Below, in pieces: positions 1-6,998 of a DNA stretch of 46,138 nucleotides. Position 1 is the stretch's first letter; the number at the start of each line of letters is the position of its first letter. Origin of the DNA: VRUE01 sp036379955. Its GTDB lineage: Bacteria; Actinomycetota; Thermoleophilia; Solirubrobacterales; 70-9. The notes under the pieces are model-generated. The model ran no database searches. It saw only the letters and a program-made list of their open reading frames with translations, and was not told the origin of the DNA. A program made the position numbers and the translations under genes. Location of the stretch: NCBI GenBank assembly GCA_036379955.1, contig DASVFR010000038.1:1-46138 (forward strand). The letters are read 5' to 3'.

Positions 1-39
1 TTTCGGCCCGTCGGCCCCGGGTCCACTACGGTTGCGGGC

Positions 40-1074
40 ATGCGCGCGGTTACGTTTCAGGCGCCGGGGGAGGTCCGGGTCGAGGAGGTGGACGATCCGC
101 GGCTGGTTGCGGCCGACGACGCGCTGGTCCGGGTCGAGGCGAGCGGGATCTGCGGCTCCGACCTGCACATCTTCCACGGCCGCGTCCCGGTCGAGAAGGG
201 GTTCACGATCGGGCACGAGTTCGTCGGCACGGTGCTGGCGGCCGGGCCCGACGTCGAGCGGGTCGGTATCGGCGACCGCGTCCTCGGCTGCTTCCACGTC
301 GCCTGCGCCACCTGCACTCCGTGCCTGCGCGGCGACTACCACCGCTGCGACCGCCAGCGCACCTTCGGCCACGGGTCGCATCTTGGCGACCTGCAGGGCG
401 CCCAGGCCGAGCAACTGCTCGTGCCGCGCGCCAACCTCGCCCTGCGGCGCGTCCCGGAGGGGATGAGCGACGAGGTCGCGCTCTTCGCCGGCGACGTGAT
501 GGGGACCGGGTTCCACGCCGTCGAGCACGCCGGCATGCGCTCCGGCGACAGCGTCGCCGTGCTCGGCCTCGGCCCGGTCGGGCTCTGCGCCGTGCAGGCG
601 GCGATGGCCGGCGGCGCGACCAAGGTCTTCGCGATCGACTCGGTGCAGCAGCGGCTGGCGATGGCGGCCGAGTTCGGCGCCACGCCGATCCACCTCACCG
701 AGGAGGACCCGAAGCAGGCCGTGCGGGCGGCGACCGGGAAGCGCGGGGTGGACGTCGTCGTCGACGCGGTCGGCGACCCCGGCCCGCTGGCGATGGCGGT
801 CAGCCTCTGTCGCGACGCCGGCGTCGTCTCGGGGATCGGCGCCTACGCCGGCAAGGGCGAGGTGCCGCTCGGCCTCGCCTGGCTCAAGGGCCTAACCCTG
901 CGCCTCGGCCTCGCCAACGTGATCGCCCACGTCGACCGCGTCCTCGCCCTGCTCGAGGCCGGCAAGCTCGACCCGGCGCCGCTCGTCACCCACCACATGA
1001 AGCTGGACGAGGCCGCCGAGGCCTACGCGATCTACGACCGCCGCGAAGCGCTGAAGATCGTCCTCACGCCGTAG
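40..1074 (+). CDS. Zinc-dependent alcohol dehydrogenase (MDR superfamily)
   Basis: This 344-residue protein is a cytosolic zinc- and NAD(P)-dependent dehydrogenase. The catalytic-zinc Cys lies in ICGSDLH (C38), followed by GHEF (H59, E60). Structural-zinc cysteines are at C89, C92, C95 and C103. A Rossmann GLGPVGL motif lies near residue 175. The length is normal for the family. The substrate cannot be read from the sequence; the four-Cys lobe fits alcohol, threonine or formaldehyde dehydrogenase-like members. The ATG at 40 has no clear Shine-Dalgarno, but a TACGGT box (27-32) ends 7 nt before it, so a leaderless transcript is plausible. The stop lies 5 nt from the stop of the convergent cyclase gene. 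The family call is firm; the substrate is unknown. Confidence 0.93.
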   Translation: MRAVTFQAPGEVRVEEVDDPRLVAADDALVRVEASGICGSDLHIFHGRVPVEKGFTIGHEFVGTVLAAGPDVERVGIGDRVLGCFHVACATCTPCLRGDYHRCDRQRTFGHGSHLGDLQGAQAEQLLVPRANLALRRVPEGMSDEVALFAGDVMGTGFHAVEHAGMRSGDSVAVLGLGPVGLCAVQAAMAGGATKVFAIDSVQQRLAMAAEFGATPIHLTEEDPKQAVRAATGKRGVDVVVDAVGDPGPLAMAVSLCRDAGVVSGIGAYAGKGEVPLGLAWLKGLTLRLGLANVIAHVDRVLALLEAGKLDPAPLVTHHMKLDEAAEAYAIYDRREALKIVLTP

Positions 1075-1079
1075 GCCCC

Positions 1080-2042
1080 TCAGCGGTCGTAGAGGTCGTC
1101 CTTCGCCGCGAGCAGCTCCAGGTCCGCCGCGGCGTGTAGGGCGGCGGGGTCGTCGAGGCCCTCCGCGAGCCCGAAGCAGGCGCCGATCGAGCCCCCGGCC
1201 ACCTCGATTTCGCCGATCGAGTGGCAGAGGCGGGTGGCCGCCAGCGCGGCGTCCTCGCGGGGGGTCTTCGGCATCAGCAGCGCGAACTCGTCGCCGCCGA
1301 TGCGGAACTTGTCGTCGGCGACCCGCGATCCGTCGATCACCGCCGCGGCCCGGCGCAGGACCTCGTCGCCGGCCGGGTGGCCGAGCCTGTCGTTGACCGT
1401 CTTGAAGCCGTCGAGGTCGAGCAGGCAGAGCGTCAGCGGCCAGCCGTAGCGGGACGCCCTCGAGACCTCGACCGCGAGGCGCTCGTCGTAGGCGCGCCGG
1501 TTGGGCAGGCCGGTGAGCGCATCGTGCCGGCCGCCGTGCGCCTCGGCCGCGAGCAGGGTCGCGTGCGACATGTGCGCGGCGATCAGCTCGCTCAGCAGCT
1601 CAAGCGTTTCGACGTCGCCGGAGGAGAAGGCCCGCGGGGCGGGCGAGTAGACCTTGAGCACGCCGACCGTGCGCGCTTGGTGTACGAGCGGCACGCAGAG
1701 CATCGAGCGCGCCCCGACCCGCCGGCAGGCCTCGACGTTCACGCGCGGGTCCTTCCGCGTGTCGTCGCTGCGCAGGACCCGCCCTTCGCTCACGCAGAGC
1801 CCGGAGAGGCTGCCCGCCATCGGCACCCGAACGCCGAGGAACGGCGTCGCCTCGCCGGTGACGACCCGGTAGATCATGTCCTCGCCGTCGGCGAGCTCGA
1901 CCACGCCGGCCGTCGCGTCGGTGAGCTCCTGCCCGCGGGCGGCGATCAGCCGCATGGTCGCGTCGAGGTCGAGATCGCTGGCGGCGATCTCCGTCTGGGT
2001 CTGGATGATCGCTCGCAGGTGCTCGCTGCTGGGCTCGGACAT
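1080..2042 (-). CDS. GAF-GGDEF diguanylate cyclase
   Basis: This 320-residue cytoplasmic protein has a GAF sensor domain (about residues 25-150) followed by a GGDEF domain (about 165-315) that makes cyclic di-GMP from two GTP. The entry motif DALTGLPNRR, the metal-binding DLDGF and an intact GGDEF are visible. An RxxD product-inhibition site (RVAD) sits exactly five residues before GGDEF, so feedback control is likely. No membrane segment is present, so the signal is probably a small molecule or redox cue read by GAF. I chose ATG 2042. The reading frame stays open to 2171, but that extension runs through a 47-nt dyad and does not look like GAF sequence. The gene diverges from the pterin dehydratase gene and may share its control region. 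Confidence 0.92.
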   Translation of the reverse strand: MSEPSSEHLRAIIQTQTEIAASDLDLDATMRLIAARGQELTDATAGVVELADGEDMIYRVVTGEATPFLGVRVPMAGSLSGLCVSEGRVLRSDDTRKDPRVNVEACRRVGARSMLCVPLVHQARTVGVLKVYSPAPRAFSSGDVETLELLSELIAAHMSHATLLAAEAHGGRHDALTGLPNRRAYDERLAVEVSRASRYGWPLTLCLLDLDGFKTVNDRLGHPAGDEVLRRAAAVIDGSRVADDKFRIGGDEFALLMPKTPREDAALAATRLCHSIGEIEVAGGSIGACFGLAEGLDDPAALHAAADLELLAAKDDLYDR

Positions 2043-2103
2043 CGAGGTTCTTATCGACTGAGCGGCCCCCCGGTTTAGCGTCCATCCATCCGGGTGCACC
2101 GAA

Positions 2104-2150
2104 GGGTGCAACGCGTTGTCCCCCTTATGCGTGTACAACGCGTTGCACCC
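2104..2150. promoter_or_regulatory. Perfect 16-bp inverted repeat between divergent genes
   Basis: Arm GGGTGCAACGCGTTGT (2104-2119) is perfectly complementary to 2135-2150, with a 15-nt spacer. Each arm contains the self-palindrome CAACGCGTTG (2109-2118 and 2136-2145), so this can also be read as two operator half-sites 27 nt apart. It lies between the starts of the diguanylate cyclase (2042, minus) and the pterin dehydratase (2181, plus). That position suits an operator controlling both genes. It is not followed by a T-run and does not lie at a gene end, so a terminator is less likely. The bound protein is unknown. Confidence 0.7.
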
Positions 2151-2180
2151 GGCGAGGCGGCGTGGCAGCATGGGTCTGCA

Positions 2181-2468
2181 ATGGCGCTGCTGAGCGATGC
2201 TGAGATCGAGGAGCGGCTGGCCCGCCTCGACGGCTGGGAGCGGGCGGGTGCGGCGATCCGCAAGGAGTTCTCATGCGGCGACTTCGTCGGCTCGGTGCGC
2301 TTCGTCGAGAGCCTGGTCGAGCCGGCGGAGGCGATGGGCCACCACCCCGACCTGGCGATCTCCTGGGACACGGTCGAGGTGACGATCTCCACTCACTCCG
2401 CAGGTGGGCTGACGGCAGCCGACTTCGAGCTGGCCGAGAAGGCCGACGCCCTATCGCCGACGAGTTGA
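2181..2468 (+). CDS. phhB: Pterin-4a-carbinolamine dehydratase
   Basis: This 95-residue protein matches the PCD/DCoH fold, which dehydrates 4a-hydroxytetrahydropterin to recycle the pterin cofactor. The active-site MGHHPD motif, the following WDTVEVTISTH strand and the GGLTAADFELA helix are all present. The frame is open further upstream, but homology begins at the ATG at 2181; the extension would cover the upstream dyad. Its stop overlaps the TTG start of arfB (TTGA), which indicates translational coupling. No phenylalanine hydroxylase gene is visible nearby, so the pathway partner is unknown. Confidence 0.9.
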   Translation: MALLSDAEIEERLARLDGWERAGAAIRKEFSCGDFVGSVRFVESLVEPAEAMGHHPDLAISWDTVEVTISTHSAGGLTAADFELAEKADALSPTS

Positions 2469-2866
2469 GAATCAACGGCCGGCTGGCGATCCCGCTCGGC
2501 GAGATCGAGCTGCGGGCGAGCCGCTCCTCGGGGCCGGGCGGCCAGCACGCGAACGTCACCGCCTCGCGGGTCGAAGCGGTTTTCGACGTCGAGGCCTCCC
2601 GAGCGCTGGACGAGCGCTCGCGCGAGCGCCTGCTCGGCCGCGGCGGCTCACTTATAACGGCGGTCTCCCAGGATGCCCGCGGCCAGGCCCGCAACCGCGA
2701 ATTGGCCCTGCGCCGCCTGGCGGAGAAGATCGCCGCCGGCCTTGCCGAGCCGGCGCGCCGCCGCCCGACCCGCCCGACCCGCGCCTCGCGCGAGAAGCGC
2801 CTCGAAGAGAAGCGCCGGGCCGGCGAACGCAAGCGCACACGCCGCCCTCCGGCGGGGGATTACTGA
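2465..2866 (+). CDS. arfB: ArfB-type peptidyl-tRNA hydrolase (ribosome rescue)
   Basis: This 133-residue protein carries the GGQ release-factor motif in SSGPGGQHANV near the N-terminus and a long Arg/Lys-rich C-terminal tail. Together these are the hallmarks of ArfB/YaeJ. The GGQ loop hydrolyses peptidyl-tRNA on ribosomes stalled at mRNA ends, while the basic tail enters the empty mRNA channel. The TTG start at 2465 overlaps the upstream stop codon and places the first beta-strand at the expected distance from GGQ. It is followed 1 nt later by the next gene, so the three genes form a tight run. The tail is lysine- and arginine-rich to the last residues and appears intact. Confidence 0.9.
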   Translation: MRINGRLAIPLGEIELRASRSSGPGGQHANVTASRVEAVFDVEASRALDERSRERLLGRGGSLITAVSQDARGQARNRELALRRLAEKIAAGLAEPARRRPTRPTRASREKRLEEKRRAGERKRTRRPPAGDY

Positions 2867-2867
2867 G

Positions 2868-3215
2868 ATGGCGAAGCGCGGCAAGAAGCGCCGCCCGCGC
2901 GAGAAGGCGCCGTCCGTCTCCTACGAGGACGCCGAGGGAAACGTCCTCGTCTTGCGCGAGACGCTCAGCCCGGGCACGATCGCCAAGCTGCGCGAGGGCC
3001 CGGCGACGGCGGCCACCACTCAGGACGACGCCTGGCGCCGCCGCTCCGAGCTGCTCTTCGAGCGCCTCGCCGTCAGCTGGGAGATCGCCGGCCTGCCGCT
3101 CACCGACCAGAAGATGCTGCTCGGCCGCTACCGTCTCGCGGACCAGGCGACCCAGCAGTGGGTGCGGGAGACCCTTAGGGAGCACATCGAGCGGTATATG
3201 CCTGAGTTGGGGTAG
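2868..3215 (+). CDS. Small basic protein of unknown function
   Basis: This 115-residue protein begins with the highly basic MAKRGKKRRPREK segment and continues as a mostly helical, charged domain. I do not recognise a family. Its ATG lies 1 nt after the arfB stop, and the gene ends inside a strong terminator, so it is the last gene of the phhB-arfB transcript. The basic start and the link to a ribosome-rescue gene would fit RNA or ribosome contact, but that is inference only. No signal peptide, membrane segment or cysteine motif is present. Confidence 0.75.
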   Translation: MAKRGKKRRPREKAPSVSYEDAEGNVLVLRETLSPGTIAKLREGPATAATTQDDAWRRRSELLFERLAVSWEIAGLPLTDQKMLLGRYRLADQATQQWVRETLREHIERYMPELG

Positions 3216-3283
3216 GGCAGCGGGGCCAGTTTCGCCGGACGCGCTTCGCGCTGAGTGTCCGGCGAGACTGGCCCCGCTGCCCT
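3214..3283 (+). terminator. Long intrinsic terminator of the phhB-arfB run
   Basis: A 27-bp stem is formed by 3214-3240 and 3257-3283 with only one G:T wobble. The 16-nt loop contains its own GCGC/GCGC mini-hairpin. The stem starts inside the TAG stop codon and is followed by a short T-rich stretch (CTTTCTAAG). The near-perfect symmetry would let it act on both strands. Confidence 0.85.
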
Positions 3284-3310
3284 TTCTAAGTCTCGGCGTA
3301 AACTCGGGAT

Positions 3311-3556
3311 GTGGCATCTGAGCGCCGACGCAAACCCCTTCTCGCCTCCGGCAACGAGGAGGAGTGGGCGCGGATCAACCGGAAAAGCGCTGTCGAGGCG
3401 ACGTGGCGCGATCGGCCATTTCGGGTAGCTGCGCTTCGCACGCTCGTCGGCTTCAAGCGACTTGCCGGGCGAGGGCAGGACCGTCTCGACCTGGAAAACC
3501 TCGAAAACGCCAACGGCGAGCTGCCGATCGACGAGATCCCCGGCCTCGACACATAA
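3311..3556 (+). CDS. Small protein; possible nucleotidyltransferase C-terminal remnant
   Basis: This 81-residue open frame starts at a GTG that lies 6 nt after a TAAACT box (3299-3304), which fits leaderless expression. The segment around GRGQDRLDLENLE resembles the C-terminal RTQDRLDLENL segment of the nucleotidyltransferase at 24294-24764. The GG...DxD catalytic core of that family is missing. It may be a surviving tail fragment of a nucleotidyltransferase module, or a genuine small protein co-transcribed with the VOC gene 14 nt downstream. Ser/Arg/Lys enrichment at the N-terminus gives no further clue. Confidence 0.5.
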   Translation: MASERRRKPLLASGNEEEWARINRKSAVEATWRDRPFRVAALRTLVGFKRLAGRGQDRLDLENLENANGELPIDEIPGLDT

Positions 3557-3570
3557 GGAAAGGACGCACC

Positions 3571-3954
3571 ATGTTCGCGAACACGAAAGCGACCAACGGC
3601 TTCGCCGTCGACGACGTCGAGGCGGCGAAGCGCTTCTACGGAGAGACGCTCGGGCTGGGGGTGACGGAGCTGAGCGAGGAGTTCGGCGTGCTCTCGATCC
3701 AGCTCGCCGGCGGCCGCGACACGCTCCTCTACCGCAAGCCCGACTTCGTCCCCGCCACCTACACGATCCTCAACTTCGAGGTCGACGACGTCGACGCGGC
3801 CGTCGACGAGCTGACCGCGAAGGGCGTGGCGATGGAGCGCTACGAGGGCTTCGACCAGGACGAGAAGGGCATCGCCCGCGGCCCCGGCCCCTCGATCGCC
3901 TGGTTCAAGGACCCGGCGGGCAACGTCCTCGCCGTGCTGCAGCAGCCGTCGTAG
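3571..3954 (+). CDS. VOC (glyoxalase/bleomycin-resistance fold) protein
   Basis: This 127-residue protein is a single vicinal-oxygen-chelate unit of two beta-alpha-beta-beta-beta modules. DDVEAAKRFYGETLGLGV marks the first helix, and the ending WFKDPAGNVLAVLQ is characteristic. An E or H metal ligand set is not obvious at every expected position, so the enzyme activity is open. A good Shine-Dalgarno (AAGGAAAGGA) precedes the ATG, unlike its neighbours. It may share a transcript with the small gene 14 nt upstream. Substrate unknown. Confidence 0.88.
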   Translation: MFANTKATNGFAVDDVEAAKRFYGETLGLGVTELSEEFGVLSIQLAGGRDTLLYRKPDFVPATYTILNFEVDDVDAAVDELTAKGVAMERYEGFDQDEKGIARGPGPSIAWFKDPAGNVLAVLQQPS

Positions 3955-3966
3955 CCTGGGTCTTTT

Positions 3967-4005
3967 TCAGTCGATTAGCCGATTAATCGACTGATCGTCT
4001 AATCT
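3967..4005 (+). promoter_or_regulatory. Operator-like dyad plus -10 box ahead of the Fic gene
   Basis: TCAGTCGATTA (3967-3977) and TAATCGACTGA (3984-3994) form a perfect 11-bp inverted repeat with a 6-nt centre. A TAATCT -10-like box follows at 4000-4005. The dyad covers the expected -35 zone, so a bound protein would block RNA polymerase. The winged-helix end of the Fic protein itself is a candidate binder, which would give autoregulation; this is inference. Confidence 0.6.
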
Positions 4006-4012
4006 ATTGTGC

Positions 4013-5116
4013 GTGCTGATTCCCACGCCGACACTCAGGCCCGAGCTTCGCTCCGGGCTGACCGAGCTCGACCGTCTCCGCGCCGAGCTTGGCCGGGAGA
4101 CCGGCCGACCCGCGCCCTGGATTGGCGCCCTGCGACGCCAGGTGCGGGCCTCCGCGGTCGAGGGCTCGACCTCGATCGAGGGCTTCAGCGTCGGAGGGGG
4201 AGAGGCGGTGGCCTTGGTCGGCGGCGAGCGGTCGGTCGATCCCGGCGACGAGAACCGGATGGCGGTCGCTTGCTACGCCCGGGCGATGGACCACGTCGGC
4301 GCGATGGCGCGGGACCCGTCGTTCCGCTGGCTCGACCGGGTGATCCTCGACCTGCACTTCGACGCCTGCTCGTTCCAGCGCAATGACGGGCCGGGCCTCT
4401 GGCGCAGCGGGCCGGTGGGCGTGACCGGCGGCGACGGGCGCCTCGTCTACCGCGGCCCCGGCGCCGAGGAGGTCACCGGCCTGATGGCCGAGGAGGTCCC
4501 CGGCCTGATGGCCGAGGTCGTCGATTGGCTCGAGTCCGGCGACCTCGGCGCCCACGTCGTCGTCCGCGCCGCTATGGCGCACCTGCACGTCGTCTCGGTC
4601 CATCCGTTCAGCGACGGCAACGGGCGCGTCTCGCGCATCGTGCAGTCGCTCGTCCTCGCCCGCGAGGGCCTGGTCTCACCCGAGTTCGGCTCGATCGAGG
4701 AGTACCTCGGCCGCCACACCGAGGCCTACTACGCGGCCCTCAACGAGGCCCACGGCCCGGCTTACGATCCCGCCCGGGATGCCAGCGGCTGGATCGCGTT
4801 CTGCGTCGAGGCCCACCTCGCCCAGGCCCGCCAACGTCTCAACCAGATCGAGGATGCCGCCTTGCGTTGGAGCCGCCTCGAAGACCTGGTCGCCTCGCGC
4901 GGCTGGCCCGAGCGCCTGGTCATCGCTCTCGAGCAGAGCCTGATGGGCGGCGTCGATCGCAGCAGCTTCACCACCGAGGCCGACGTCTCCACCGCTACCG
5001 CCACCGCCGACTTCCGCCGTCTCCTTGACGCCGGTCTAGTCGACCTACGAGGCCGCGGCCCGAGCACGAGCTACGTAGCTACCGAGCAACTGAGGCGCGT
5101 CCTATCCTCAGACTGA
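4013..5116 (+). CDS. Class II Fic-domain AMPylase
   Basis: This is a 367-residue Fic protein if GTG 4013 is used. The catalytic loop HPFSDGNGR (about 197-205) is intact and should transfer AMP from ATP to a hydroxyl side chain of a target protein. An inhibitory motif STSIEG (about 52-57) lies N-terminal to the Fic core. This is the class II arrangement, in which the Glu blocks ATP binding. The last ~90 residues (from about 280) look like a winged helix. GTG 4013 lies 7 nt after a TAATCT box, suggesting a leaderless mRNA; TTG 4007 in frame is an alternative. An imperfect 24-nt tandem repeat at 4468-4515 doubles an EEVxGLMA segment. The stop overlaps an in-frame ATG of the next antitoxin gene. 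Confidence 0.9.
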   Translation: MLIPTPTLRPELRSGLTELDRLRAELGRETGRPAPWIGALRRQVRASAVEGSTSIEGFSVGGGEAVALVGGERSVDPGDENRMAVACYARAMDHVGAMARDPSFRWLDRVILDLHFDACSFQRNDGPGLWRSGPVGVTGGDGRLVYRGPGAEEVTGLMAEEVPGLMAEVVDWLESGDLGAHVVVRAAMAHLHVVSVHPFSDGNGRVSRIVQSLVLAREGLVSPEFGSIEEYLGRHTEAYYAALNEAHGPAYDPARDASGWIAFCVEAHLAQARQRLNQIEDAALRWSRLEDLVASRGWPERLVIALEQSLMGGVDRSSFTTEADVSTATATADFRRLLDAGLVDLRGRGPSTSYVATEQLRRVLSSD

Positions 5117-5184
5117 TGGTGGCCCAACTAACCGGCTTTCGATCCGCACTGGAAAACAGCGCTGCTATCATTGCTAGCACTCGA

Positions 5185-5418
5185 TTGGCGCAGCTTCTCG
5201 TACGGAACATAGAGAGTGATGTGGTTCGAGAGCTGAAGCTTCGTGCCACTCGGCACGGTCGCTCTGCTGAGGAGGAGCACCGTGAGATCCTCCGCGGCGC
5301 ACTGCGCCAGCCTGCCCCCCCGACCTCCCTGAAGGAGCTCCTGCTCGAGATCCCTGACGTCGGCGAGGACAGCGACTTCGAGCGGCCACCTGATCGCGGC
5401 CGTCCGGTGGATCTCTAA
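5185..5418 (+). CDS. fitA: FitA/VapB-type ribbon-helix-helix antitoxin
   Basis: The product begins MAQLLVRNI, typical of FitA-like antitoxins, and continues with a ribbon-helix-helix segment and HGRSAEEEHREIL. A Pro- and acid-rich tail follows, which in this family fills the toxin groove. I chose TTG 5185 (77 residues) because homology starts exactly there. ATG 5116, overlapping the fic stop, is in frame and would add 23 unrelated residues. A TATCAT box (5166-5171) may give an independent promoter. The partner toxin starts 15 nt downstream. It should dimerise, bind its own promoter and neutralise the PIN toxin. Confidence 0.85.
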   Translation: MAQLLVRNIESDVVRELKLRATRHGRSAEEEHREILRGALRQPAPPTSLKELLLEIPDVGEDSDFERPPDRGRPVDL

Positions 5419-5433
5419 GCGTCGCCGCGGGCC

Positions 5434-5844
5434 TTGCCCTACCTGATCGACACCAACGTGATCTCCGAGCTGCGCAAGGGGAGGCGCGCGAACCAGAACG
5501 TCGTTGCCTGGTTCAACGAGCTGGCCGACGAGGACGTCTTCCTCAGCGTTCTCACTCTGGGGGAGATCCGCAAGGGAATCGAGAGCATCCGACGCCGCGA
5601 CAGCGTCGCTGCGGGTGCTCTCGAAAGCTGGCTCAACCGCATCGCCGACGCACACAGGGATCGCATCCTCGGTATCGACCGCGCGACGGCCGAGGAGTGG
5701 GGCAGGTTGAACGCGCCCGACCCGCTTCCGGTCATCGACGGCCTGCTGGCCGCAGCGGCGAAGGTGGCCGGTCTCACCCTCGCGACGCGCAACGTCGCCG
5801 ATGTCCGGCGAGCGGGCGTCAGCTGCGTCAACCCGTTCTCCTGA
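5434..5844 (+). CDS. fitB: PIN-domain ribonuclease toxin, FitB/VapC type
   Basis: This 136-residue PIN-domain protein starts at TTG 5434, giving the family N-terminus MPYLIDTNVISE. The acidic metal-binding residues are present: D6, E44, D102 and D123. An active Mg-dependent RNase is therefore expected. In characterised relatives the targets are tRNAs or rRNA, but the target here cannot be predicted. It follows the FitA-like antitoxin by 15 nt and ends in a short gap before the convergent cyclophilin gene. Confidence 0.88.
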   Translation: MPYLIDTNVISELRKGRRANQNVVAWFNELADEDVFLSVLTLGEIRKGIESIRRRDSVAAGALESWLNRIADAHRDRILGIDRATAEEWGRLNAPDPLPVIDGLLAAAAKVAGLTLATRNVADVRRAGVSCVNPFS

Positions 5845-5865
5845 CCTTTCGAAAGGGCCGGAGAC

Positions 5866-6537
5866 TCAACCCTTCTCGATCGTCACTTCTTCGATCAGCA
5901 CCGGAATCTTCGGTTCTTCGCCGGTCTTCGGGCTGATCAGTTCGGAGATGCGTCTGACCACCGGGTAGTTCTTGGTCACTGCGCCGACCAGGGCGTATTC
6001 GGGCGGGTAGCCCGCTTCGACGCTGGTGACGACGAAGAACTGGCTGCCGGACTGGCCCGAGGATTCGGTGAATTCCCGCGCCATCGCGACGACGCCCTTG
6101 GTGTACTTGGTATCGGCGGGAGGCGGCTCGGCGATCGAGTAGCCGGCGTTGCCCGTACCGTCGCCGGCCGGGTCGCCGCCCTGGACCAGTAGGCCCGGCA
6201 CGATCTTGTTGAAGTCGAGCCCGTCGTAGAAGCCTTCGCGGGCGAGGTAGGCGAAGGAATTGGTCGTCTTCGGCGCCACCTTGGTGGCGAGCGCGATCTC
6301 GAACGTGCCGCAGCTGGTCTTGACCACCGCGGTCAGCTTTTCGCCCGGCTTCACGGTCTGCTTCGGCTCCGGCAGGGTGACGTCCTTCGGCTCCGGCGCG
6401 CTGACGTCCTTGCAGCCCGCTTCTTCGGCGACCTTGCTCGTGCCGCTGTCGCCACCGCAGCCGGCGATCGTTGCCGCGACCGCGATGACCGCGATCGCCA
6501 CGAGGATGCTCGAAGTGCGCTCCCATCCTTTCCTCAT
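5866..6537 (-). CDS. Lipoprotein cyclophilin-type peptidyl-prolyl isomerase
   Basis: This 223-residue protein has an N-terminal signal peptide ending in the lipobox IAGC (C27), so it should be lipid-anchored on the outer face of the membrane. Residues from about 67 onward form a cyclophilin domain: CGTFEIAL, FYDGLDFNKIVPGLLVQGGDP and SGSQFFVV. It would catalyse proline cis/trans isomerisation and help fold exported proteins. It diverges from the secreted-protein cassette that starts at 6590, a suggestive but unproven partnership. A TAGTCT-like -10 (complement of 6547-6552) lies 9 nt before the ATG. Confidence 0.92.
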   Translation of the reverse strand: MRKGWERTSSILVAIAVIAVAATIAGCGGDSGTSKVAEEAGCKDVSAPEPKDVTLPEPKQTVKPGEKLTAVVKTSCGTFEIALATKVAPKTTNSFAYLAREGFYDGLDFNKIVPGLLVQGGDPAGDGTGNAGYSIAEPPPADTKYTKGVVAMAREFTESSGQSGSQFFVVTSVEAGYPPEYALVGAVTKNYPVVRRISELISPKTGEEPKIPVLIEEVTIEKG

Positions 6538-6589
6538 CGGCGCAAGAGACTAGACGATCGCGCCATTTCCAGGCGAAATCGCTCCTCTC

Positions 6590-6647
6590 TTGACAAGAGA
6601 AACACGGCTATCTACACTTCCGCAGGTCGGTAAACACGAGTATCCAC
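6590..6647 (+). promoter_or_regulatory. Cassette A promoter with duplicated AAACAC-TATC motif
   Basis: A -35 TTGACA (6590-6595), a 17-nt spacer and a TACACT -10 (6613-6618) form a good housekeeping-sigma promoter. A 16-nt motif occurs twice in direct orientation, AAACACGGCTATCTAC (6600-6615) and AAACACGAGTATCCAC (6632-6647). The starts are 32 nt apart, close to three helical turns. The first copy covers the spacer and -10, and the second lies just after the expected start site, so a bound protein should repress. The same layout recurs at 27334-27393. Confidence 0.82.
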
Positions 6648-6998
6648 TCAGGTGGACCGACGGAGCCCGCCCTCGCGGCGGGCAGGGAAACAAGGGAAAC
6701 CGATTCGGCTGAGGTCAGGCCAGGGCCCCCACGGGGAACGGCACGACAGCAGCGGAGGGGAGAGAAGTTGAGATACCAGGCGAAGCAGCCAAGGGCACGG
6801 TCGAGGTCGTGCTCCGGGCGAGGCGCTGCCTCACCGCCAGGTCATCTGCTCCCCCTCGTTCCTGTCACCTCGCTACTCGACGCAGGCCACACGGCCCGTG
6901 TCGTCCTCTCCGCATCGCCCGTCACTCAGGGAAACAGGGTCACCCCAAAGGCCGCCGCGAGCGGCTCGGCAGGGGCTCTTAAAAAAGGAGAGAGTTAA
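6625..6998 (+). promoter_or_regulatory. Long 5' leader of cassette A (structured, conserved 3' end)
   Basis: About 375 nt lie between the inferred start site and GTG 6999. A possible three-part fold near the 5' end joins CTCAG (6647-6651) with CTGAG (6709-6713) and CCGA (6657-6660) with TCGG (6705-6708), enclosing the hairpin 6665-6683. The last 78 nt (6921-6998) are nearly identical to the cassette B leader. They contain a GCCG/CGGC hairpin, a CTCT box that can pair with the AGAG of the ribosome-binding site, and GGAGAGAG before the start. A 76-codon frame (6768-6998) fills part of it, but its conserved block is read in a different frame in copy B. A structured regulatory RNA is therefore more likely than a leader peptide. 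Confidence 0.55.

Noticed and set aside
5845..5856. CCTTTCGAAAGG palindrome as a bidirectional terminator between FitB and the cyclophilin gene
   Set aside because: Only a 4-bp stem is possible and there is no T-run.
6768..6998. 76-codon frame in the cassette A leader (and 27561-27764 in B) as leader-peptide genes
   Set aside because: Both have a purine-rich site upstream and end at the gene a start, but the block conserved between copies is read in different frames because of a one-base indel, so peptide selection is not supported.
6921..6998. c-di-GMP-I (GEMM) riboswitch
   Set aside because: CAC, CAGGG, AAAC and CAAAG words occur in the right order, but the hairpin between AAAC and the CAAAG segment is missing, so I left it as an unnamed structured leader.
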